Shown: piece after piece, positions 1 through 9,422 of the stretch
How the letters are laid out: each line of letters begins with the position of its first letter
Numbering within the stretch: the stretch's first letter is position 1
Source of the DNA: Darksidea phi
Lineage: Eukaryota; Ascomycota; Dothideomycetes; Pleosporales; Lentitheciaceae
DNA: 64,000 bases
Reading direction: 5' to 3'
NCBI GenBank assembly: GCA_030770425.1
Contig: JASJFT010000016.1
Location: 364,478-428,477, forward strand
The notes under the pieces: model-generated
What the model saw: only the letters and a program-made list of their open reading frames with translations
Database searches by the model: none
What the model was told of the DNA's origin: nothing
Translations under genes and position numbers: made by a program

Positions 1-808
1 AGTAAGCTAACATGAAATTTTCCAAATGCTTAGATACCTTACGAACCTTGGTATTTCTTCCACTTCCACCGAAGAAGACCAGTGACGCACTGGGTATCGA
101 AGGATCAGATGCCGGCTTGACCGTCGCCGCCGTCGTCATTGCCGACTGCGGATCGTCATCATCCGAGACTAGGTCGATGACCACAGGTTGCCGCGAAGTA
201 AGAGATTTGGACCCACGCTTAGTTTTATGCATAAGCGTATTTTCAGATGTGAGACCGTCTTGTCGCTTTGCCATTGCATCGACCGAAGCCTGCTCATTCA
301 GATTGGACTGAGGAGCTATTAGACGTGAAGCTGGGCGGACAATAGACGAGCTGTTTCCATTCTTGGCGACATTGTGGCCGCTGTTCGTGTGCAAGTTCGG
401 AGGGTTGACTAGTAATGGTTTCGGGAGGTTGTCTACCACTGGCTGTTTATACATCCGAACCAGTTGATTGACAGGATTCCTAAAGGCTTGTTGCGGTGTC
501 CCCGTGGCGATTGGAGTATTGGGCGTATAATTCGCGGATTGGGGTCGTGAAAAAGTGACCGCTGGGATTGGTTCAGGTGCAACATCGGGATTATGATGAG
601 CACCATGTGCTGGCCAAGGATGCATGGTCCAAAAATGCTGCGTTTCGCGGGTATGCTTTTGGGACAATCGGGCCTCTGCAATGCTCACTCTTTCCGTAAA
701 CTCGGCCTCTTCTTGCTTCTGTTGTGCGACTAGTTTTTGATACTTCTCATCCACCTCCTTTGGTATGTGGTCGAGTGCCGGGGCTGCTCGCGTAAGCTGC
801 TGGGCCAT
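1..808 (-). CDS. Hypothetical protein with SUMO-interacting motif (3' part off the window)
   Basis: A reading frame opens at the ATG at 806-808 on the minus strand and stays open for 269 codons to the window edge, so the C-terminus is missing. The start MAQQLTRAAPALDHIPKEVD is followed by a short charged, probably helical stretch rich in K, Q and E (residues about 18-55). A disordered region rich in P, N, S and T comes next. Near residue 212 lies VVIDLVSDDDD, a hydrophobic core followed by acidic residues, which is the classic layout of a SUMO-interacting motif. I do not recognise the family. The SUMO link is inferred from the motif alone; a role in chromatin or nuclear bodies would fit but is not shown. 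No intron is needed in the visible part. Confidence 0.6.
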   Translation of the reverse strand, partial: MAQQLTRAAPALDHIPKEVDEKYQKLVAQQKQEEAEFTERVSIAEARLSQKHTRETQHFWTMHPWPAHGAHHNPDVAPEPIPAVTFSRPQSANYTPNTPIATGTPQQAFRNPVNQLVRMYKQPVVDNLPKPLLVNPPNLHTNSGHNVAKNGNSSSIVRPASRLIAPQSNLNEQASVDAMAKRQDGLTSENTLMHKTKRGSKSLTSRQPVVIDLVSDDDDPQSAMTTAATVKPASDPSIPSASLVFFGGSGRNTKVRKVSKHLENFMLAY

Positions 809-1273
809 CTTGGTGAGGTCGCAAGAGTGACGCGGCAATAGACAAGCGATACGAAAGTTAAGGGTGGGAGAGAGTTAAGTATTAGGCGAGGTAGAGAGAA
901 GTAAAGGTGAAGGTGAGAGCGGTATAGATTAGCGGTGAACACAGATCTCAAGTGAGAGAGCGAGTGTTAAAGTAAGTGAAGGCGGACTAGGAAAGATAGG
1001 TGCTGTGAATGATGATTTTAAACGGCAAGAAAGAAGGTGTGTATGGAGGAGGCTTTAAAGACATGAGGATAATCTGTCTTGGAAGTTGGGGACATGTAAG
1101 AGACACCGATCTTGGCGCCTTCAGCGTCTTGCTCAGCATAAGGGTCCGTAGTAATCAGGTTATTGGTATCTAGGGCGATAGTTGGATACCGTTCATTCCG
1201 GAAGAGCGCCATGCCGTCTAATGCAGCCATATAATAACACATATTGTACACCCCATCCCACGTTTGCCATCAG
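809..1273. other. Intergenic, tandem gene spacer
   Basis: This spacer of 465 bp lies between the truncated gene and mL60, both on the minus strand. It should hold the 3' UTR of mL60 and the promoter and leader of the truncated gene. Short open frames here do not look like coding sequence. I see no tRNA or repeat. Confidence 0.5.
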
Positions 1274-1835
1274 TCAGAAACCTGGCGGGTTCAGCCTCTG
1301 GCTCACTCTTGTCCACTTCGGTACCTCTGCTCAATTGTTAGCGCTGTCTACTTGTTTCACCGCTCATGCACTACTCCCTATCCCCTTGAACCATTCACTC
1401 TCGCCCCTCTAGCCTATCCCTCACGCCCCTAAATCACCAGAGAGCACTTACTATGTATCCCTTTTCGATACCTCTTCACCTTCCGATCAAAAACCGAGTA
1501 TTTATCCTTTGGCAACATCTCCGCCTCCGTGGGCATCTCCGCCTTCCACCTTATCACCTTTTTCATAGTCTCTCCGCGTTTCGCTAGCGCATTGTCGAGA
1601 GTCTCGACAACAGAATCCACGGCTCGGAGGCGGTTGCGGTGTCGGTATTTCTGGTGGCGGGAGAGGCGCCATGGGATTTTCCTATGATGCTCCCGTTAGA
1701 ATGAGTTTCACAGGACTGGGAGGGACATTGTATGGCACGTGGAGCGATTGAGGGCTAGGGGAGGGGCAGATTGGGCATTGCGCACCAGAGCAGACCGCCC
1801 GATAGCGGGTTTGTAAGGCGAAAGGGACCGAACAT
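1274..1835 (-). CDS. MRPL31: Mitochondrial large ribosomal subunit protein mL60 (Mrpl31)
   Basis: This is a small component of the fungal mitoribosome large subunit. Three exons on the minus strand join in frame to 110 residues: 1835-1786, 1681-1452 and 1326-1274. Exon 1 encodes MFGPFRLTNPLSGGLLW, exon 2 starts with KIPWRLSRHQKYRHRNRLR and ends with DRKVKRYRKGIH, and exon 3 encodes KVPKWTRVSQRLNPPGF and a TGA stop. These blocks match the mL60 family along its whole length, and the size is usual. Intron 1 (104 bp, donor GTGCGC) and intron 2 (125 bp, donor GTAAGT) both carry CTAAC-type branch sites. The N-terminal region is basic, as expected for a mitochondrial rRNA-binding protein. The first and last exons are too short for simple ORF searches, so naive gene finding would truncate this gene. 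Confidence 0.92.
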
Positions 1836-2183
1836 TGTAATGTGCGTGCTGTCGATGCGATGCAGAGGTATGGACTTCAGATGAGGTTCTGAAAAGTGAA
1901 CTTAGACTTCTTGGCGTGTACCCTTGCTAGCTTCCACCTCCGCAGCACCTCCGCGATCTTCAACACCACACTTTTAGGCTGAGATTGCTACCCAGGTTGA
2001 CAGAAAATCCAAGCTCGACGATATTCGCCAAACAAATCCGTCTACTGTACCCGAACGAGACATTTACCATCTGTGCAAAACTCACCAGTATCCCACGTCG
2101 CCGACTTACACCCACCACATTGGGCTTCCTAGTTCAGCCAAAGCTCCTAGATCCTTTTAAACTCTCCACCCGACTCAGTCACA
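1836..2183. promoter_or_regulatory. Divergent promoter mL60 / TRS20
   Basis: These 348 bp separate the start codons of mL60 (minus) and TRS20 (plus), so both 5' regions must lie here. I see no clear TATA box. The role is inferred only from gene orientation. Confidence 0.5.
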
Positions 2184-2759
2184 ATGTCCTACTACTTTAC
2201 AATCTTCTCGCCCACGGACACCCCTCTCTTCACCCACGAATTTGGCACCTCCCGCAGCGGCGGCGACGGCCTCCCCCACTTCACAACCTCCGAGCGCCAA
2301 CTCGCCCCCTTCATCCTGCATTCCGCCCTTGATATAGTCGAAGAAGTGCAATGGGGACCTTCTACCTCCTCCGGCGGCGCACCCATGTACCTGAAGCACA
2401 TCGACAAGTACGCCAACAACTACGTCTCGTGCTGGATCACCGGCGCAAACGTGCGATTCCTGTTGCTTACACGGCCGCGAGATGAGGCGCTAGGGTTGAC
2501 GGCGGGCGGGGCGGGGGGAAGTAATCGAGGGAGTCTTGCGGGGGGTAGGGCTGGGTTGAGTGGTGGTAGTAGTAGTGCGGGGTTGTATAATCCTACTAAT
2601 GCGGCGACGGAGGAGGCGGTTAAGAATTTCTTTGTGGATGTGTGGGACGCATGGCTTAAGACTATTATGAATCCCTTCTTCAGGGCTGGGAATGGGGACG
2701 TTGTAAAGAGTCCTGTGTTTCGGCAAAGGGTAGTTACGGCTGCGAAGAAGTATCTCTGA
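2184..2759 (+). CDS. TRS20: TRAPP complex subunit Trs20 (sedlin, TRAPPC2)
   Basis: Single-exon gene for 191 residues of the sedlin family, a core subunit of the TRAPP tethering complexes that activate Ypt1/Rab1 in ER-to-Golgi and Golgi traffic. The start MSYYFTIFSPTDTPLF, the central stretch DIVEEVQWG, the strand YVSCWITGANVRFLLL and the C-terminal FFVDVWDAWLKTIMNPF followed by SPVFRQRV are typical longin-fold sedlin sequence. Between the fourth strand and the C-terminal helices there is a Gly/Ser/Ala-rich loop (residues about 105-135), which makes it longer than the yeast protein (about 175). The ATG at 2184 lies in a good context and no intron is needed. It converges with the Doa10 gene downstream. 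Confidence 0.93.
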   Translation: MSYYFTIFSPTDTPLFTHEFGTSRSGGDGLPHFTTSERQLAPFILHSALDIVEEVQWGPSTSSGGAPMYLKHIDKYANNYVSCWITGANVRFLLLTRPRDEALGLTAGGAGGSNRGSLAGGRAGLSGGSSSAGLYNPTNAATEEAVKNFFVDVWDAWLKTIMNPFFRAGNGDVVKSPVFRQRVVTAAKKYL

Positions 2760-3292
2760 AGGCTGGTGGAGAAGCAGAGTTGTACCTGAATTACGTTTGT
2801 GGTGTGACCATGAGACTGGCTGAATATCCAAACTTTGAGTTGGGGGCGGCCAGCGAGGAACATTGCTGGCAGAGGTTTGGCTATCACCTGCTGTCGGCAC
2901 ACTTCTTGGGGATATAACACGCCAAAGGAATGTTAGCACCTAGATCTAATCAACAGGAAGCGAAATTGGCCTAAGCTGAGCGCTCAACCGCTATTCCAAC
3001 GGCGGAAAGCCGGCCATGGACGCATTTTGTACAGAGAGAGGGGTGAAGAAGAATTGCCAATTTGCTGATTCTATATAGAATGCACGTAGCCTGCTCCAAC
3101 TAGAGCTAATAATAAAGAAAAGGAAAGGCTTTACAAGATCCTACCCTATGTAACACCGTCCAACCCCCGTCAATGCATGCTTCATCCTATGATACGTCCC
3201 AGAACGCCATTCTAAACCAAACTCGATCCTAACCTCCGGAATATCTTCATCATCCCACCAAGCCAATAGCAGCAGCCACCAACCCCCATCAT
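2760..3292. other. Convergent intergenic region
   Basis: These 533 bp lie between the stop codons of TRS20 (plus) and the Doa10-like gene (minus). The region should hold both 3' UTRs. AT-rich motifs of the AATAAA type occur near 3105-3120. No other feature is seen. Confidence 0.5.
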
Positions 3293-6200
3293 CTACCCAG
3301 GAAGTGGCGTCGACACTGGCGGCGGAGGCGGTGATGTCCTCTTGTCCCCAAAATTGTGTAACCGCTCCCCAATAAGGTACACTTCATCTCGAACAACCAT
3401 CCTCCATCTTTTCACTACATTTATACCCTCTTTGGCAGCCCAGAGCGCGACGATCGAGAGTCCGACAGCAGGATAGCTGAACCTCCACACTTGGCTCTTT
3501 GTCGTTGCATCCGCAGCCATGTATAGTGTCTTGTTCACGCTGATGGCAAAGAGACTAGGTATCACTATTGCCGTAGTGAACACCGCAACAGTAGGAAGTA
3601 AGAAGCAGCGAGTGGCAATCCTGGCGTTCGGGTACAAGTACCCATTTTGAACGATAGCGGAGAAAGCGCGGGCAGGTCGGCTCGTGCGATCGCTGAAGAT
3701 GACTCGAGCGGCGAGACGTGCGTACAGAAAGCCAAGGGTCCAGTCTTGGATAAGGTGGACGACGTGCGGTTCAGAGGGGCCAAGGTATGCGTGGAGTGGC
3801 ATGAGTAAATAGAGCTCGATCAGGACGGCGAAAAGAAAGGGGACGAGAAGAATAAGACCTGTCCAAACGTATGCAAAACGGAGGGCGCGGAGACTGGCGC
3901 GAGAAGTTGTGATCGCGACAGTGTAAAGAGCCGTGAGAGGCGAGGGAATTGGCCTGCTGATGCTGCGGAAGAACTTGTACGCTTGAATTATGGTGTACGC
4001 GATAGTACCGAGTGTGTAGACGCCGAGGGAAAAAGCGTGAATATCGTTCATTTCAATGCGAGTAGGTAGGAAGAGAGAGAATAGGTAGCGCCCTACAATA
4101 AGCGGAATGATCGTGACGCTAATCCCCGTTATAGAGGCGAAGACCCAGATCGTGAAGACGAAAGCTGCGATGCGGAGCCGGAACCAAGGCGGGATATATA
4201 CCATGGTGACGAGGTCGGAGTTGTGGACACCGCCCTCTTCCAACCTGCCGTCTTTGCGGTTGTTATTAGGGTCGACTTCGACGAAGACGCGTTCGCCTTT
4301 GGGAATGCGCACTTGGTCGGAGGCGGGGGCGCGGACATATTTCCCTTCTACAATAATTTCGCCATCGACTTCGGGGCCTTCTTCTTCCTTATTTTTGTCG
4401 CCGAAGAGGAAGTTCGATAGACGGAGAGACCGGGCGCAGCGCTTGAACCACCACTGCGAGATGGCGTGTAGCCCATCGCTTGGTTTGTACACCTTAATGA
4501 TTACCGGGGTGAGGAAATTATAGAAGAGCAGGTCGAGCGGGAATTCTAGTGACGGTGCGTGAGATACCCAGTGGATTGGAAGCACGCCAACTGTAACTGT
4601 GTCGAGGCTCCACACTACACCGCCAAGGCAAATGATTACCAAACCGCCATAGACCAGACCACTAAAAGCGATCTTACGAAGTTGAGTGGTGACACTGCGC
4701 TCAAGGACATCCCGGACAGGGTGGAAAGTCGGGTCATCCGGATCGCGGATGAAGTAAAGAACGCCTCTGCGCAAGATCTTGCGGCACATTGAGACAAACA
4801 GGGCGAAATGGAACATATAGCAGGTACCAAGGAACCAGTGAACGAATCCAGATGTCCAAGGACTCTCCCGAGTAAACTGCCATCGCGAGTAAAGGCTGGC
4901 ATCCTTGAAGAGTGGAAGAAGCGCCATGTCGAGGAGAAGGCCACAGTATAATGGGAATACAAGCATCTCAATGGAGATGATCAGTATGACTTTCAAGACG
5001 CCTCCTGCTTGCTGAAGGATTTCGGCCACGATACGTTCAACCTTCTGACCTTGTTGGGATGAGGTAAGCGGCACCCCCCGTCTGAGATACGCAGCGCCTA
5101 GTAATGCAAAAAAGGCATACCCAGCGAGGACAGCGATCAAGCGGTCGGTTGCAGTCCATTGCTCCAATGCTGCATAAGCGGCGTTTACATTGCTTCCAAA
5201 GTCGAGGTCGAAAGTGATTTTGTATGAGTTTGTAGTCAGAATCCAAGAGAGAAAGCCCACGGCCTTGTTGTAGAGCGCGGCGGAGGCTGTTTCGAGTGCG
5301 GCGGGTGCTCGTCGGAGAAGTTGTGACACGACCTCAGTAGTGGATTCGGTTGCGGCGTCTTCATAAAGGGCAGCGACCATGGCACTTGTCTGGTTGAGAG
5401 TATGAGATGTCGTATTCTGGATCGTCCGCAATGCCACGTGCGCGTTGACCGAAAGCCGGAAGTACGTGGGAGTTGGTACGACGGGCGAGTCTAGCACAAG
5501 GTTTTTAAGGCGACCTGCTGCACTAGCGGCGATTGAATGCGCTGGTCCAGCGATGAAGCTAATGGGGCGTTCTGCAAGTCGATTTAGCATGCCCAAGGTG
5601 CTGAGTTTGATGAGCACAACCACAGCTTTGAGCATCCAATAGACTCCTCCGGCAGCTATACAGAGGGCACCATCGACGACGACGTCTGCTAGAGTAGCAA
5701 CAGTTTGAAGAGGAAGCTTCACGAAGATCGACACAGGGCTGCCCATAATAAGAATGACCAGTTTGCCCCAGAGGTACGGAAGCCAGACTGCGCAGGCTAA
5801 AGTGGCGGATATGAGGACGGCGCTGAACAGGGCGTTCTGGAAAAGGCCTGTGAGGGGGCCCTGCATACCGATAAGCTCCATTATGCCTTCCAAATCTTCC
5901 GCATCGTCGATGGCGTCTTGGTCGTTAACATCGATACCGGCTTCAGCAGCAGCGGCAGCAACTTCCGGATCCTGATCATCCACGTCTACAGGTTCACGCG
6001 GCTCGTTCGCGGGTACAAAAGGTGCCTCGTCTGCTAGGTTCCGAACAATATGCTCATCGTTGACAGCATCTTCAGCAGCTTGAACATCCGGAGCAACATC
6101 GCCAAAAACCCAGTCCATGATACGATCCACCAAGCGCGCCGGAGGCTGAACGTTAGGTAGAGGTTCTTGTCCTGTGCCCTGTGCTTGATCTAGTGGTGGC

Positions 6201-8382
6201 TCGGGAGCTGGTTCTAGTGGGGGTTGCTGGACATCGGCTTCGGACTCTCCATGGTGCGAGCCTGATCTAAAGACAGTCTCAATTGACGCGGAGCCAATAT
6301 CTTCGTTCCGAACATCAAGTTCTTCACCCTCGGTCTCAGGAGGTGTCAAGACTGCATCGTGAGAATCGTCTGAACCTTCCTCCGTAGCCTTGGCTTTGCC
6401 TTTGCTTGCCGCGGACTCCTGCCCGGTGCTGTCGACAACCATGTCCGGAATCTGCTGCCAGCTCTCGCTACTGTGATCGCTGCCATGTTCCTGATCCGTC
6501 GTACTTTGGTCCATAGGCCCGCCAGCTGTCGCGTGTTCAATCCCTTGGTCATCCCATGAATCAGGGATACTGTTGCTAATACCCTTCTCTATGTCCTCTT
6601 CCGGCGCCTGGGGCACGTTATCGAAAGACCATGAATTGCTTTCTTCTAAGCCTCGACGGATTTCTGTAGCGATGGAGGAGCGGTCTCGCGGGGGAAGAGG
6701 CGGCCTTTGCGAGGGCGACGTTGACTCTCTCCGTGCGCTTCCATTGTTGGACGGGAGACTGCTTGGACGCTCGGAATAGGTGCGACCCCGGGTGTTCGAT
6801 GCTTCAGCTTCTTTCTCTCCAGGTCCTGCGTTACGACCGGATGCATTTGCCGACTCGCCTGGGCTAGCGGAAATTTGAGTGGAAAGCTTCACAAGCGCCT
6901 CCTTTAGCTTTATGGAGTCCTCCAAAGGCATTCTCTCGATGACTCGCGCAACGTCCGCCGGCGTACCATCATTCATTGCGTTTTTCAGCTCTTCCGGGAT
7001 CTCCTCACTGTCTTGCCATATCTTAAAGACAGCTTGGCCTCGTCTTCGTGCCGAAGAAGAGCGACGTGCACGTGCGATGGCGTATGCGGGTGTCTCCTCT
7101 GCCTCCGCAACGGCATTTTCCTGCTCGTCGATGGGTACAGCTTCTCCAACATTTCTCGGCGCGTTTTGCTGATCTTGGTCCTCTTCCTCTCCTTCGCGCT
7201 CTTCCTCTTCGTCATCGTCGTCATCTTCAAGGTCGTGCTCGTGCTCATGCTCGTGGTCTTGGTCTTGGTCTTGGTGTGCGTCCGCATCGCCGCCCAGTGC
7301 CACCATGTTGATTACGGGCTGTTGTTGCACAACCCATTCTCGAATTAAGAATATTAGGATGAAGGCAACTACCACAAAAAGGGTAATGAGCTGGCCTTCA
7401 AGCACATCTACCACAAATCTGTTTGCGGCTTGCGAAGGGAACCAATTAAAGAAAGTAACATCGGAGAGAAGAGAAGGGCTTCTTGCGCCCAAGTAGTCGG
7501 CCGTAGTGTTGGTGGATGTGCTGTTCACCGCTGGACTAGGAGAGCCGGGGTGAAGCGGATAGGCAACACCGAAGGAGAAGAAACTTTTGACTAGCGACCA
7601 GACGCTGGAGTCGTTGGTGCTCATATTCAACGTCTGCGAGAAGGGCATCATCAGGCTTGGGAGGGGGAGGGGTATGGTAGTGTTGGATGCCTCAGCTGCT
7701 TTCTTTGCGGAATAAACGGCATCTAGATCGAAGGGCGAGGACACGGAGACCTGGGTCTTGTTCGCACCAGCATCCAGGAGATCATCGCGGGTCCACCCGC
7801 CGTCTCCTACCCAGAACAGACTACGCCAGACGACGCGCATGCACCAGGGCAGCAGAACCAGCCACACCGAGGCCACCAAGACGGCCCGACACCATGTCAT
7901 AAACAGCTTGAGTATGTGTACGGCGGCGCGGCGTACGAAGACGGAGGTGGGTATGCGCATCGGCATGCTGGGGTGGTAGAGCTTCGTAAAGCGGAAGGAC
8001 GTCTTGCACAGCTCGCAGTATTTCTTCTGCGAATGCGACAGCCACTCCATGAGACATTCCTGGTGGACATATTTGATGCTGCCGCTGCACTTGCATGGGT
8101 AGAAGAGGGGCTCTTGCTCGGTGCTTTCCCCTCGACATATTCGACACGTATCGGCCTCGTCTCTGTCCAGCGGTCTGCTCGTGGAGGACATGGGGTCGTG
8201 CTGCTGGGGCTTGTCAGCAGTTCCTAAGGTTGGGCGGGATATACAGATGGTAGAGTGAGATGCAGATGCTAGATGCTACTGAAATACTCAAGGAGACCTA
8301 CTGTATGCTGATCGGTATCCATGGCGCTGCCGTTTGGTACGTCCACCGGGTTTGCGACTGCTAGACCAGCTTTAGTAGCCAT
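3293..8382 (-). CDS. SSM4: Doa10/Ssm4-type RINGv membrane E3 ubiquitin ligase (ERAD-C)
   Basis: The main exon (8203-3293) codes for more than 1,630 residues. Near its N-terminus is a C4HC3 RINGv (RING-CH) finger; counting from the ATG at 8191 the zinc ligands are C16, C19, C33, C35, H43, C46, C59 and C62, with the typical spacing and WL between the last pairs. After it come many hydrophobic membrane segments in two blocks separated by a long disordered cytosolic loop. This is the layout of Doa10/Ssm4/MARCH6, the ER and inner-nuclear-membrane ligase that marks misfolded cytosolic and membrane proteins for degradation. The loop has an unusual Asp/Gln/His/Glu tract coded at about 7169-7288. A further 5' exon (8382-8302) starting MATKAGLAVANPVDV joins in frame through a 98-bp intron with donor GTAGGT and a CTGAC branch. 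If it is real the protein has 1,663 residues; otherwise it starts at 8191. Confidence 0.93.
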
Positions 8383-9422
8383 GGTTTAACGGGAAGGGGA
8401 CCGGGCGATTGTGGGTTCAGCCGGACTGTGCACGGCGGTGGTCATAAACGTTGAAGCGGGTGGCCGCTGGGGGGCAATCATGAGCGCATCGGGTGCGAGC
8501 GCGGAGTGCCAATCCAAAGCCGCAGCCGAATATGTGGAGTGAATTAGGATATTTACAATACAGCGCGGAGGAGCGTGTTTGTCGGGTAAAGGACTTAGGA
8601 CACGGAGAGGAAGGCGAATAAAGCGTTGGCCTGGGGGAGTCGGGGATCAGATGGAGCTTCTGATCGGGGTTTGTGGGGTGCTCAGTGCTGTAGGTCGCCG
8701 CGGCATCGGTGCTTTCTTGGGCTGGGGCCACCGACAGGGCTCAGCAGCCTCGTGAGCCGCAGTCAGACCAGGCACGCAAATAGAATTTTCTTTTCTACAG
8801 GAACGGCTACGGCAAGATAGACCCTTCGAATACCATGGCGCGCATCTTGAATTGCCGATATGCGCCCAAAGTCTGCACTGCAGAATGGACAAAGAACGCG
8901 AGCACGCGCGCGTTGGGGCAAGAGCTCCTGCATGACATGATGCCGCCGACCTCAAGAGAGCGGGACCTTCTTGTCTCAAGTTCGCAGTCGGCGCCTGTGT
9001 CCTCCTGTGACCCCTAGACAACATTTGAATATTGCACACTTGAACATTTAACGGCGAATCGCGCAGCCATCGCGACATCAGACTCGCGGCCGCGATCCAC
9101 TCGTTGCAGCCAGGCGTCTCGCACGCATTTTCACGTGCTTTCTCTGACATCATCCCGCAAGCGCGGCTCGTTGAAAGTCCATCCAAGGTTTCAATCGACT
9201 CCCCATCTATCACTGCTCCACCCCAGTTCCTGTCAAACAGACGACTGCCTTCATCACTGTATGCATCTAGTACGTCGGTAGCCTTTTGTTGGAAAGCCTT
9301 CTGCTAACCGTGCTGCTGCAGAGGCCCGGTCCTGCATTTTCACCGCCGACACGCGACCGCCGACACGCGAGCAACCCAGTCCACAGACAGTAGGCGGCAA
9401 ACAGCATTTCAGGTCCGCAGCA
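8383..9422. promoter_or_regulatory. Divergent intergenic region
   Basis: About 1 kb lies between the start codons of the Doa10-like gene (minus) and the repeat protein (plus) and must contain both promoters and leaders. A 188-codon open frame on the minus strand (9213-8647) has no protein-like features and I do not call it. A pyrimidine-rich stretch with several possible start sites precedes 9423. Confidence 0.5.

Noticed and set aside
8647..9213. 188-codon minus-strand frame between the Doa10-like gene and the repeat protein
   Set aside because: It lies in the divergent promoter region, has high Cys/Arg/Ser content typical of chance frames in GC-rich DNA, and shows no domain or conserved-looking block.
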